This document shows positions 10,815-22,900 of a DNA stretch of 64,000 bases, piece after piece. Within the stretch, counting starts at the first letter, position 1. Each line of letters opens with the position of its first letter. The DNA is from Lunularia cruciata. Its lineage: Eukaryota; Streptophyta; Marchantiopsida; Lunulariales; Lunulariaceae. The stretch is from the NCBI GenBank assembly GCA_948567375.1, contig OX419762.1, forward strand, positions 56,934,841 to 56,998,840. Reading direction: 5' to 3'. The notes under the pieces were generated by a model. It saw nothing but the letters and a program-made list of their open reading frames with translations, was not told where the DNA came from and did not search any database. The position numbers were made by a program, and so were the translations under genes.

Positions 10815-12621
10815 TTATGACCCCAAAGATATTTGGTTATAGAAAGTTCCTACTCCTACAAAGATGTTCCACAATTTCATCAATTCCTCCTTCATCAGGT
10901 CTACTTCTCTTCCTCCTCCTTCAAGCTTCTTGAATTGTAGACATAGATCAGAGTGGTAGTCATTCATATGCATCTCAATCCTTACCGCATTTATGTTAGC
11001 TATGTCCAATTTGCTTTGGGTGCTAGCCACCTCCTCATTCAAAGCTTGTAGTTGCTCCTCAAACTCCTACTACTTGTGGTTGTGCTTGAGGTGAAGGATG
11101 CTCACTTCTCCCTATAATCTCCTATAATTTCTTTGTTGCTCTTGCTATGTGCAACTTCAATTGATGCATTTTGTCTTTCTCCTCAAAGTTCTCTTGCATA
11201 AGGTTGTCCAATCTAAGGAAGAAGGTTGTCTAACGTTCTTCCTTGTATTGCTCCCTTGCCTTGGTGACTTCTATTTCCACCTTCTTCTTTTTTGCTTTGG
11301 CTTAGTGGGAGGTCTCCTACAAATACCTTATCAAGCAAGCGTAATCAATTACTTCCTTGATGTGATCTTGGTACCCAAGTAGGAGTTACTCTAGGAATGA
11401 TATCACCAACCCCACCAAATGCATGATCTGACATGAGATTGGGATCATTGGGATAACTCCTTCTTAAGCAGGTTCTTCACCCTCAACTACTTTGTCTCTG
11501 CCAAAGGTCATCTTTCTTCTTCTTTATTTATCGGTTCTTCTCCTTTGGGCACAAGATCTTTGGCTTTGTGCAATTGTCCCTTAGCCACATGTACTGGTCT
11601 TCTTTAGGCATTGTGAATTTGGCCTCTTATACCTTACTTCTCACCTTGTTACTTGCACTTTGTCTTCATTCTCCTGTTTGGTTGGGTGGTATTCCTTGGC
11701 CTTGAGTGCTATTCCCTTGACTTTGCTTACTTTGTCATCCTCTTCCTTCACACCCAAAGGTCCTACTTCTTGGTTTTGCACACCTCCAGTGTGAACTTCT
11801 TCTTCATGGTGGGGATCTTCTTGGTCCTCCGCTCCTTTGACCCACTTCTCCTTCTCTACCCTTTTCTCTTTTGGTGTGGCAAATTGTTCATCTTCAAATT
11901 GTTCTTTGTCTTCCTCTAATCCCAAAGACAATTCCACTAGGGTGAAGGAGCTCCCCAATTCTTGCTCCATTTCACTCTCATTATCTTTGGCTTTGTCCTT
12001 CAAAGACTTCTTGACTACTTATAGGTTCTTCTTCACCTTCTTGGATTTCACCTTTGGCCTCATATGTGCTGCTCTCTCTAATTTCTTGTTAAAGCCAATG
12101 GTATTTAGGATTTCTTCTACCTTTATGAATTTACCTATGCTTGCATATTGGCATCCACTGAGATGTAATTCTAGCACATCACCTTTGCCTCCAACTATGA
12201 TGCAAAATCGCACTTTAGGTGGAAGTGACATGGGAATTTCTTCCTTTGTAAGAAGGTCCAATCTCATGAAGTGGAAGAAGGTTGCTTGGCTATTGTCAAG
12301 GTAAGTTTTCCTCTTCCACTTGAAAACCTTCATGATGGCTTTGACTATCACCCTCTGCACATGGTTCTTGTAGGTGGCCATGATCCATCCATTGTTAGCC
12401 TTCTACTTCTCAAAGGAAGCCATCAACATCTTCTCCAAATTCTTGTCCAGTCTATGCCATTGGGCCTCCAAGGTTATTACCCTTGGTATGGAATGCTCTA
12501 GGTTGAGGATAATTATCCAATGATCCTTGGTCCAAGCAAACCAATTCTCTCTCAAATCTTGTGTCTCTAGATCCATATTCCCCCTAATACCTTGGATCAT
12601 TTGGGATGGCTCAAATGCCAA

Positions 12622-12680
<59 letters not shown>

Positions 12681-12735
12681 CATGAAGTTTAAGGGTAATT
12701 TCTACAACAAATGCTAATGCAAACTTGATCCCCAA
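10815..12735 (-). pseudogene. Unidentified coiled-coil/gag-like ORF family, copy CC1
   Basis: Four minus-strand frames in series (12735-12403, 12381-12019, 12003-11641, 11042-10815) seem to be one broken ORF. The first ends with a segment ENWFAWTKDHW also seen in copy CC2 (GNVFAWTKENW). The second has KVFKWKRKTYLDNSQATFF, matching KIFKWTDKSYVKNGQATFF in CC2 and the YVTINQVVFF block of CC3. The third is extremely charged and low-complexity (many E, K, Q, D). The last is predicted helical. I do not recognise a function. Zinc-knuckle fragments of related style elsewhere in the window make a retrotransposon gag-type protein the best guess. A long (CT)n tract lies inside the first frame. Confidence 0.5.
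12625..12678. repeat. (CT)27 microsatellite
   Basis: Uninterrupted CT dinucleotides, 27 units. On the minus strand the tract is in frame with copy CC1 and would encode an alternating Arg-Glu run. Such perfect tracts are usually young and length-variable. Confidence 0.95.
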
Positions 12736-12739
12736 GGTG

Positions 12740-13234
12740 GAAGAAACTAAGAAATGCTTCAGGCTTGCGACTAACTTCTATCAAAAGAAAGTATGGTATG
12801 ACCCACTTTGACCTTGCTCTTATGGCCTTAATTTGTTGGTTACCTACATCCAATGACTGAATTGTGGTTGGGCAGTCTCAATACATGCATGCAAACAGTT
12901 CTTGAAGGTAGTTATTCATCTAGATGGTGGCACATTCAAATCATTGTACTTCATCTGCACTGAAGACCTTCTAGGGCAAAGGCCCTTGAGTCTGAGATGT
13001 TTAGGCCATATGTTGGTGCCAGAGAAGGTCTTCAAGCATGTACTTCTTTGGTGGTACTGATCATCATCCGACTCACCTCCTTTGTGTTCATCTCTTTGGG
13101 TGCACTTCCTCCTTTATGCTCATTCTTCTTACCCTTGTAGTTGCCTTCCACTCCGAGTGCAAGTGGTACCAAACCAATTTCTATATTTGACATGCTTATA
13201 ACTTAAGGAAAAGGTATAAAACTAAGAAAAAGAA
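12740..13234. other. No recognised gene
   Basis: Probably the start-proximal flank of the CC1 copy on the minus strand. No domain or RNA gene seen. Confidence 0.3.
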
Positions 13235-14281
13235 ACTCTTTTTTGTGAAAAGGAGGTCAGTACATTGTCTATAATAAGTAGTTTGTTATCAAAACTTTTA
13301 TTTGTTAGATACTTATACGTGAAGAATACTTTTAAATGAATTTGTAATAGAGATGTTTATAGTGTTTTTGTTATTGAGTCGTCTAATCTTGTATATATTA
13401 TATTGATATACTTTACTCCCATAGCATCTGTTATATACTTTCAAATATCTATATCTTATGTTTTTCAAATTTTATTAGTTTATCAATGACCGATCTATAT
13501 GATAATTCTCTCCACTTAAATACACCATAAAAAGGAAAGATTTTTAAAATATATATAATTTTTTAGAATAACAGATTATATTGATGACAAAGAAAATTCA
13601 AGTTCTACAAAACTGTACATAAACTGTCAGATTTTTTAGTAAATATGGAATATGAAATTATATTATATTGAAACCATTCTATATAGTAGTATCATCAAAT
13701 TAATTATTAAGAAAATTAAAATAGTTTATTACATATAGATAAATTAAATTAGACTTTGAAAATTGAAGGTAGTAAGAGTTGATGTAGATTGGATATATAC
13801 GTACAGTTTCCTCGTAATAAAGGAGAAAACTGAAGGAGAATTAATTAGCGAAATAGCGTCTGATGTAATTGATCCCAAGGTAAAAACTAAGCTGCACACC
13901 AAAAGAACAGTTAAAACTGTTAAAATATCACCAGAAACCCAAGTCAATTTACGAGGCCTTTCTTAAGTGTCCTATCAGATATACAAAAATTATAAAAAAA
14001 ATCATATTGATAACTGTTAAACATTCAGACTAATAGAACTGAACAAATAAGCCATCCAAAATTAACTTCAGTCACTGTATATTGAACGGACGAAAAGATG
14101 CAGTTACCCAGTAATAAAAAGCTTTTGAAAACCAAGTAGCTATTTCCAACTAAAAACATTTCATTATCTTAAGTTCCGGGATTGGGAAAAATAATATGAA
14201 CGTGGAGTTGCGTATGGGGTCTTTATAAGATGAACAGCATTTGTCTACATCTGACGTAAAGATTTCGGCTGAAATTGTCTT

Positions 14282-14553
14282 GGGAAACTGTAAACCCACC
14301 CCTCACCTTTTCTGCTCATCCACCTCACCACTCTTATTCTAACATTTCCATTCAATCAGATGGGTCGATTGTATGAAATTGGTAGTTGCCGCATGCCGTG
14401 CTATGGTCATAGGATTCTTTTTACATATATTCTAGCATTGCAACCAAACTTATAACACAGAGAGAATGGATTGATTGGTTTATTTGCACCCTGGACAGTG
14501 CTGTAGAGGGGTGAGGTGGATGAAACGAAAAGATGAGTGGGTTTACAATTTCC
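14282..14553. mobile_element. MITE-like element with ~50-bp inverted ends
   Basis: Left end starts GGGAAACTGTAAACCCAC; the right end reads GTGGGTTTACAATTTCC, its near-complement. Similarity continues for about 50 bp on each side, including a CATCCACCTCACC block and its complement. In copy 2 of the segmental duplication the flanking sequence is continuous (AATTGTCTT then CTAATTTTGG near 18,437-18,456) and the element is absent. A short flank duplication GTCTT/GTCCT is possible. No coding capacity. The superfamily is not clear to me. Confidence 0.8.
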
Positions 14554-15942
14554 AGTCCTCTAATTTTGGTCATCTTATTTCTGAATAGGAGTACCAACTG
14601 AACATGATATGAATTATTATCAGTTGGAGTCCAGTTTAGAAATTAAAAACTTAATATTCTGTAAGTAATTTCTCCGAAGGCAGTGTACAACCAGTTAACC
14701 CATTTTACCATCAATAGATGACATGATTCATAAACGGATTGATTTTTATTCCTACATTCCACATTATGTTACCTTAACTATAATATAATACAGTTGTAAC
14801 ATAAATTGAAATCTACCATTTTTGCAGTGGAAAGACAAAATGTATATACTTACGTATTCACATACCATATCGACAGTCACGATTTCATTGCTTATCCAGA
14901 CTAAAATTGACACCAAAGTGGTTTTACTTCTTTAAATTCTACCTCGCTGAACAGAAGAGCAAGAACCAGCTTGTGCATTTCCCCTTGATCAGCCATTCCA
15001 CGTTCGAGTTGCCTGCATTCTATTCTGCCTTCGAATTCTACAGGTCGGCACCTGCAGTAGGAGGAAACTTCCATTCAAGAAAAAGACGAGTAAGAGAAAG
15101 ATGCAATACACTCGCTCTACAGCAAATATTAAAGCCTTCTATTCAGCGAGTAAATCATTTTGCTGCTGATATACAATTGTCACTGCTTCTTAGATGCGGA
15201 GCCTTCACACTCTCATTTCTAATTTAAACAAGTTAAGGTTTGAAGATTCACCAAATTTGTGAACAACTCATGCCAGGCTTTTGCGCAAGCTCTAAACTGT
15301 TATTGTCCTGGGCACTATCCATTCGCTTCGAAGAAAGGGATTAAATCTGGTACATGTGATGAGAAAACTGTTTTCCAAACACGTAAATAAAGAGGTAGTG
15401 AACTGTGTTACAGTGACATACCTACCCTTTACCAGGTTGTAGGATGCGCAGTTCGGACGAGATCTTTAAACTTCGTACCTGGCAAAGTGTATATTTACAA
15501 AATTAGCAAACAAATTATTTTTTTGCTGCCGTTTGTGTAAGTTGGATTACAGACTCCGGTTATATAATGGGGATCCGGACGAGATTCCAAATTGTCGAAG
15601 ACAAGTGTACTTTTATGTGTAGAAGATTTAACTGCTAGTTGTATTTTGGACTTTAGTTTTCAGTTTGATTGATAGCTGTACTTTTTCTTTTTGATTTAAT
15701 TTTTGGTACGATCTACGAATTTTAGTTATGCCTCTGAATTGATCATCTGGACTCAGACTTTTTCATTTAAGTTCTGATAAAGTTTTATAGTTATGCCGGT
15801 GAATTGATCAACTGGACTCTGACTTTTTCTTAAATTCTGATAAAGATCTAATTCCATACTTGATCTTCCATGAGGCAAATTTGCAATCTTAATTTTTTAA
15901 TTCAAAGTTAGGAGTTCTCTTTACCTGTTAAAGCTCGTTTTT

Positions 15943-16850
15943 TCACCGAAGGTCAAATTCCAAGAAATTTAATTTAACAGGTAATTGCACAAAAAATGGG
16001 TATGATGGTAGGCGAGTGCGTAGAGGTTCAACTGCAATAGCATGTTCCGCATCAATCCTCGCTCCATCTTCACCCCCTTGAAGAAACTTAACGTAACTTC
16101 TGTGTTTCAGACATTCATAATCATCTTCAAGGTCCATCAAAGATTTATTCAAATCTGAAAGCGCTCCATCATAGTCTTTCATTGTTATTTTGTAGACGCC
16201 CCTCTCTTGTGGGGTAAATCGGTCGGTCGATGCAATTGATCGAATGGTCAAGATCCTCCCAACGCCCCAGCAGTTTCCCCCAGTTGCGCTCTGACGAATG
16301 CCCTTTGGCTACAAAAAATATGAAATATGTCAGAATTTTATTACATTTACCACATATTGTACTACTAAAGGATGCCATCGTTCGGTTTCTTTCACGACTA
16401 ACAATGTACCTCAAGAGCGCGGCCAAGTCACTGCTTGGGCTGAGCCTGCCCCCAACCCATCATCTTCACCGGCTTTGGGACAGAATGGGAGGATTTCAAC
16501 TGTAGGTCGGATATTCACAAGGATAATTATGTATGCCTTCGTCCTATACTGACCTATAAAGTGAAGCCTCTGAAGACGACGACAAGGAAATAGCTTTGTC
16601 ATATCCGCAAGTGCTCCGTCGTAAAATTTCAGAATAGTTCTGGCCGTTGCCCTCCCGCACAGGGCAGCGATAGAAGACAGATCCATTTGCTCCGCTTCTA
16701 CAGGGTCAAGGAGAGTCAAGCACACTAATACATGGAGCCTAGGATCCCATGGACTCCCTTCATGCCCGGCGTATTTGTCCAGAGACCTCAGGAGAACGTC
16801 TTTGCCTTCAAGGCATACGGATGGGAACACTTGATGATTTCTTTCATCCA
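15943..16850 (-). pseudogene. Truncated copy of the NB-ARC/ARM/TPR gene (3' end only)
   Basis: Minus strand 16,850-16,554 matches the last part of exon 3 of the gene at 19.9-26.1 kb: CLEGKDVLLRSLDKYAGHE against CLEVKDILLRCLDRQAGLE, and the shared block EAEQMDL. An AG/GT donor survives near 16,554 and a TTTTTTGTAG acceptor near 16,313. The last exon keeps the TPR segment MKDYDGALSDLNKSL and, further on, ECLKHRSYVKFLQ. It is not functional: the exon 3 end is frame-shifted before the donor, and an extra G in GTTGGGAGG plus one more base shift the last exon. Everything upstream (NB-ARC and most ARM repeats) is missing at the duplication edge. Useful as an outgroup for the intact copy. Confidence 0.85.
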
Positions 16851-16867
16851 GGAGAAGGCTTGCTATT

Positions 16868-17254
16868 CTTAGATTATACTAGGAATTCTGTATAATTTTC
16901 ATACATTGTATGAATATTTTGATGTGAATAAAGTGAAATATATCTTTTAGAAAATCTGAATATTACCATGTTATATTGTAGAGGGAGTGTATGGTATAGA
17001 GCCTCCAACTTCTTGAATTTCAGTTGCTGTAAATGATATTGTTTAATTATCTTGAAGTTTTTTTGAAAGTGTGATATTCACAACATAGATTTAAATAAGG
17101 TTACTAAAAATTTAAAAACTTATCCCAAAACATAAATTTAAGTGTATTTATACATGATGCCTTTGCACTTAAAGGTTTTGTAGTGTCCAAATAAAAATGG
17201 TGAGCTTGTTCTGGTTAATGGGAGCAGTCTTTTCTATATGAATTTGAGATACAA
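16868..17254. other. Spacer between duplicate copies, no gene
   Basis: AT-rich spacer with no recognised coding. It does not align to the other duplicate, so it may be foreign DNA at the duplication junction. Confidence 0.4.
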
Positions 17255-17740
17255 AAGTGACGTTCTTTTTTGTTTATAACAATGTATTTTTTTATCAGTA
17301 GTCTTATTTAATATATACTTATATGGAAAGAATATTTTGTAGTGATAGTTTTAATAAAAATATATCTAATATTTGCTATATTAAATCCTCTAGTCTTGTA
17401 AAATTTTAATTATGATGCATTTTAGTCTCATAGTATATGGTATATACCTTCCAGTATCTAGCTATATATCTCTTCAAAAATTATTACTTTTAAATTATGG
17501 ATCCCTATGATAATTCTCTCAACTTACATGGAAACCATAAAAATAAAATTTATTTTAAATGAATATAATTCATTTAAATAACAGATCATATTGATGACAA
17601 AGAAAACTTAAGTTCTATAAAAGTTATCTAGAAGATTGTAATCAAAATAATTAGATAAATTTTAAGCAAATATGTAAATTTAGTTTTAAATATGACAGAA
17701 TTAATACTGAAACCTTTTATTAGCAATATCATCAAATAAA

Positions 17741-17920
17741 ATTATGAAATACCTAAATACATTATAAACCATCGAAAAATACATAAAAAGCATTACACTT
17801 TGAAAACTAAATAGTGGGAGGGATTTTGAAATTATGAAATACCTAAATACATTATAAAACATCAAAAAATACATAAAAAACACTACACTTTGAAAACTAA
17901 ATATAGGGAGGGCTTTTGAA
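17741..17920. repeat. Two-unit tandem repeat, 90 bp each
   Basis: ATTATGAAATACCTAAATAC starts at 17,741 and again at 17,831, with the following ~90 bases repeated at high identity, through ACTTTGAAAACTAAATA. Duplicate copy 1 has only a short counterpart (ACTTTGAAAATTGAAGG near 13,752). Confidence 0.85.
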
Positions 17921-19924
17921 ATATGTAAACTTGAAAATTAAGTTGATGTAGATTGAATTACACTTACACTTCCTCGTAATAAGGGAGAAAACGAGATGAG
18001 AAGCTGTTACTGAAATAACGTCTGACACACTAGTTACCAAAGAAAATTTGATCCCAAGGTAAAAAAACTAACCTGCACACTAAAAGATACAGTTGAAACT
18101 GCTAAAATATCACCAGAAATCCAAGTTAAATTACGAGGCCTCTTTTAGTTTCCTATCAGATATACATAAAAATTACATAGAATCATTATTAAACATTTAT
18201 ACTAACAAACCAGAGATGAACTGAACAAATAAGCCATCCAAAAAGCTTCAGTTAAAATAGGACGGGAACAAAATTTTTTTTGAGAACCCAGTAGCTATTT
18301 CAACTAAACATATTCCATTATCTTATATTCCGGGTTCTAGAAAATAATCTGAACGAGGAGTTGTGGATGGGGTTTTTATGAAGATGAACAATATTTGTCT
18401 GCGTCTGACGTCCATCGGAGGAAGGTTTCGGTTGAAATTGTCTTCTAATTTTGGTCATTTTGATTCTGGATAGGAGTACCAACTTGACATGATTGAAGTA
18501 TTTTCAGGTAGAGTTCATTATTTAAATAAAAAATAAATTATTTTGTAAATAATTTCTACCGTCTCCGGAGGTAGATGTGCACGTCGGGTTAACCCACTTT
18601 ACTTTCGATAGATGACATCATTCAATTACAGTTCCATTTTTGTCCCTACATTTGTCACGAAGTTAGCTTAAATGTATCAACAGTAATATCGAATGGAATT
18701 GTAACCAGTTTTCAATTGGAAAGACAAAATGTGTACACGTACATCTTCACGTTCCATATCGACAGACAATTTCACTGCCTGGTCAGACTTATATTCAGAC
18801 CAAAATGGTTTTACGTCTTGAAACTCAGCTTCGCTGCACAGAAGAGCAAGCACCAGTTTCCACGGCTCCCAGCTTGTGCATTTCCTCTTGACCAGCATTC
18901 CACCTTCGAGTTGCCTGCATTCTATTCTGCCTTCAAACTCTACGCGTCGGTACCTGCATTCGGAGAAAACTCCTATTCAAGAAAACTTTAGTACGAGAAA
19001 GATACACTACACTCGCTCTACAGCAAATATTAAGGCCTTCTATTCAGCTAGTAAATCATTTTGCTGCTTGTATGCAATTGACACTGCTCAGACGCGGAAC
19101 CTTCACACTTCATTTCTAATTAAACAAGTTATGTTTGAAGAATCACCATATTTGAGGACAACCATTCTCAACCTTGTGCGCAAGCTCTAAACTGTTGTTG
19201 TCCTGGACACTATCAATTCGCTTCGAAGAAAGAGATTAAATCTTGTACATGTGTTCACTACATGTGATGAGAAAAGTGTTTTGCACACACGTGAAGAAAG
19301 TGGTTCTGAATTGTGTAACAGTGACGTACGACACCTTTACCAGGTTGTGGGATGCGCACTTCAAATGAGATCTTTAAACTTCGTACATGGCAAAGTGTAT
19401 ATTCACAAAATTAGCAAACAAAATTCTTACTTGCTGCGCTTGTATAAGTTGGATAACAGATTCCAATTAATACAGTGAGGGATCCGGACGTGATTCCAAA
19501 TCGTCTAAGACTAGCGAACTCACATGTGTTAAAAATTGTAAAGGCTAATTGTATTTCGGATTTTAGTCATCCGATTTGATTGATCAACTGTACTTTGACT
19601 CATTGATTAAGTTTTGGTAAGTTCTATGAATTATAGATATGTCGTTGAATTGATCAATTGGACTCGGACTTTTCTATTTAGCTTCTAATAAAATTTTATT
19701 TTCACGCTTCAATGTCCATGTGGCAAGTGTGGAAGCTTACTTTTGTAATATTCAAAGTTGATTGATTTACTTAAGGTCAAAGTCCAAAAATCTAACAGGT
19801 ATTCCCCCGAAATATGGTAATAAAGGGAGGCGAACGTATAGAGGTTCAACTGCAACAGCGTGCTCGGCATCAATCCTCGCTCCATCTTCATTCCCTAGAA
19901 GAAACTTAACGAGACTTCTGTGTT

Positions 19925-22900
19925 TCAGACATTCGTAATCATTTTCACCGTCATCATCAAAGATGTATTCAAATCTGAAAGCGCTCCATCATAATCTTTC
20001 ATGATTATTTTGAAGATGCCCCTCTCTTGCCAGAAAAGTGGTATGTCCTCGCACTTGATGGAATGGTCAAGATCCTCCAACGGCCCGGCAGTTTCCCCCA
20101 GTTGCGCTCTGACGAATGCCCTGTCGCTACAAGAAAATATGAAATATGTTGGAATTTTGTTACATTTACACATATTGTACTAGTAAAGAACTAGATGATG
20201 TCCGTGGCTTCGCCACGGACATTATCATTTCAACCTGGGCTGAAACTAAAAATCTGGATTGGGTTGATGTTAAGAATCTTGACGGTATTATTGTATATGA
20301 CATTGAAAAACAACAGAAAAGAGACGAGTCCGGGTTCCGTCACGGTTGGTGTTATAGTTGATCCAATGGTTTGAGATTTTGGATGATATAATAATTGAGA
20401 CATAATATAATAAAATAAATTTATAATATAAAATATTAATTACATTTAGTATCAAAATTTATGAAATATAGTTTAATAATTAATTATAATAAATATAAAT
20501 ATTTTATTGATCATATCTAAATATAACCATTGCAAACATAAAAGGCGATCACGATAAGGATAATTGTATCGCCGTCCAATACTGACCTGTAGAGTGAACC
20601 CTCTGAAGACGATTTTTGAATAGCTCTGTCAAAATCCTCGAGTGCTGCGTCGTATAATTTGAGAACAGTTCTGGCCATCCCCCTCCCGCGCAGAGCATCG
20701 GTAGAAGTGAGATCCATTTGCTCCGCTTCTCCAGGGTGAAGGAGAGTCAAGCACATTACTGGATAGAACCTAGGACTCCATAGACTCGATTCGAGTCCGG
20801 CTTGTCTGTCTAGACACCTAAGGAGAATATCTTTGACTTCAAGGCAGCCGGATGAAAACAATTGACGGTCTCTTTCATCCAGGAGAAGGTATGCTAACGA
20901 CTCTGCTGCTGCTGCCACTACTGCTGCGTGGGATTTTCCGGACCCATCGTCCTCCAGCAGAGATACATAGCTCCTTAAAATAGCGATCTTGAAATCGAAA
21001 TCAAGTCCCGACCTATTCCCGTCCCGATGCTGCGGGTCCCACCCACCTCCGCAGAGGAGTTGAACTGTTTGACGAACTTTAGTGAGAATAGTCCGTGTAG
21101 CCTCCCTTGATACGAGCCTTACGATCGAATCTAAAGCTCCTGGCACTGCCACCATGAACTCTAAATTCTTCTCTGAGATGGAAGAAATAGCCAACCCAAG
21201 TGCTGCTTTCGCTTGTCTATCCGCTCCAATCTCACTTGTCAAGCTTGTTGCGTAGCTTTGCTGGATTCTGTACCGTCGTTCCTTCTCGAAGCACTTTTGA
21301 ACTATCCAAGCCGCCGGTTCCAAAATGGATGACGATGTCTGTTCATGTAACAACAGTTCAATAGCCCGCTCTAGTATGTGGTTGTTTGCGACAATGATCT
21401 GGTGGATTTCCTGCCTACAAGTAAGGATGAGCAACGCTCGGATGACCGCAGCTTGCAGTTCAGTGTTGTTATCACCTTCCAGTAATCTGAATAAGTTTTT
21501 CAAAAACCTCTCTGACACTGTCATGACCACTTCACTCTTTGCTTGTGACTTTCTTGTGTCGGTAGTGACAAAGAGTAGAACCTTAGCCAGAGTTGTCACG
21601 TATGCACCATGATCCGGAAGCAACTCATTTTTCTCTAGAACTGAGAAAAGCACCTCTAGAGCTTTTGGCTCAGTAAGCACCCAATCACGAATTTCAGGAT
21701 TTCGTGTAGTCGCTGAAATCAGGAGTTCGCAAGCTTCTCGCTCAAGCCCAGATCGTCCTGTTTTCACCATCAATGTTGTACATTTTAGCAGAAGTCGTAG
21801 CATCAGTGTATTCTTTCGGGAAAGGATCACCTTGCTGTCGTCCATGAGATTGAACAGCCATTGGATGGCTATGCCCTGTCCACTGTAACATGCGGGAAAA
21901 GAAGTGCCGGCTAGATATCCGACATCGACACTGTTTATCATGTGTTCCAACAGACCTGGATGTGTCGCAACGGCTGTTCGAGTCGTCTCGTCAGATCCAA
22001 AGACACACAGAGCTCTAAGTGCAGCATTCCGGGATTTCACGGGCACATCTCCCCCCAGCAACAACTCATACTTCCTCAATACTTCTGCCAGACCTGAACT
22101 CATCCGTTGGTTCATCACCTTGTTGCCATGAATGATCTTCTGCACGAGGTTTGCAACTCGCCAAAGGACATGAGCTGGAACACTTTCGTTCAAGAATTGA
22201 ACAAGTTGTTGTAACATTCCCGGCCATGAAGTAAGCAAAAGCATTTGGTTTGACTTCGTACAGAGGAGCGCAGCGATGGCGTCAATAGCTCTTTCGACAG
22301 ATCTGAGCATAGTTGCGCCAGGATGGAATGCAATCTGTTCCACTGTGGTGCAGGCAAGTACTTTGACTAGGCCATCCAGAGCCCCAGGATGGGATGCAAT
22401 CTGCTCTGCGCTCTTTGGGGTCCATGCCAACTCTTTCAGAATGACAGTTGCCATTTCGGGAATGTGTTCTAGCAAGGGAACAACCGTTTCTAAAACACCG
22501 GGAAGGAGTATAGTCTGGGCTTTTATCTCCTCATCCTTACATGCAATTTGGAGAAAGGCTTCACATGACGTTGAAACTAAAGCCCTGTCCAAATGGGACG
22601 AATTACGCATCAGGTTCAGAATTGTAGTGGATAAGTCTGGAGTGGAAGCCAATTTCTTTCTGCTCAGAGATGAATGAGAAGACATCCCACATAGCACCCC
22701 AAGAACTGAAACCACTAAACCTGTATCATCTAAGAGAGGAGAGCTCCAAGGCCACTGCAAAAGGACTCTGGTGATTGCACAAAATTTGGCCCACTGGGGT
22801 TCTAGTAGAAGGTGCCGTGACAGACTTGGAGATCGAGCAATCCAGCTCTCTAGGGCCCTTACGTACAAATGTAGCTCATTGTATGCTTTGGGAGGTTCAT

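Larger units (their letters stand above)
13235..16867. repeat. Segmental duplication, copy 1 (3.6 kb)
   Basis: From about 13,235 to 16,867 the sequence runs parallel to 17,255-20,896. Examples are the GTTGATGTAGATTG block (13,778 and 17,941), the AAAGGAGAAAACTG / AGGGAGAAAACG block, the TTCGAGTTGCCTGCATTCTA block (15,005 and 18,905) and the exon remnants near the right end. Copy 1 stops inside what is exon 3 of the gene in copy 2, so the source was the complete gene and only its 3' end and downstream DNA were duplicated. Left ends are approximate because that stretch is AT-rich. Confidence 0.85.
17255..20896. repeat. Segmental duplication, copy 2
   Basis: Partner of 13,235-16,867. It includes the 3' end of the NB-ARC/ARM/TPR gene and about 2.6 kb beyond it. 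It lacks the MITE-like element of copy 1 but contains a Helitron 3' end in the last intron and a local tandem repeat at 17,741-17,920, neither of which is in copy 1. Confidence 0.85.

Noticed and set aside
14907..15227. Open frame of 106 codons, with a similar one at 18,716-18,991, considered as a conserved gene.
   Set aside because: The two are simply the duplicate copies of the same segment; frames shift between them and no domain is visible, so conservation is due to the segmental duplication.
20198..20365. Hairpin and nearby GACGAGTCC considered as a hammerhead ribozyme.
   Set aside because: The CTGATGA and GAAAC core elements are not present in either strand; the hairpin fits a Helitron end better.
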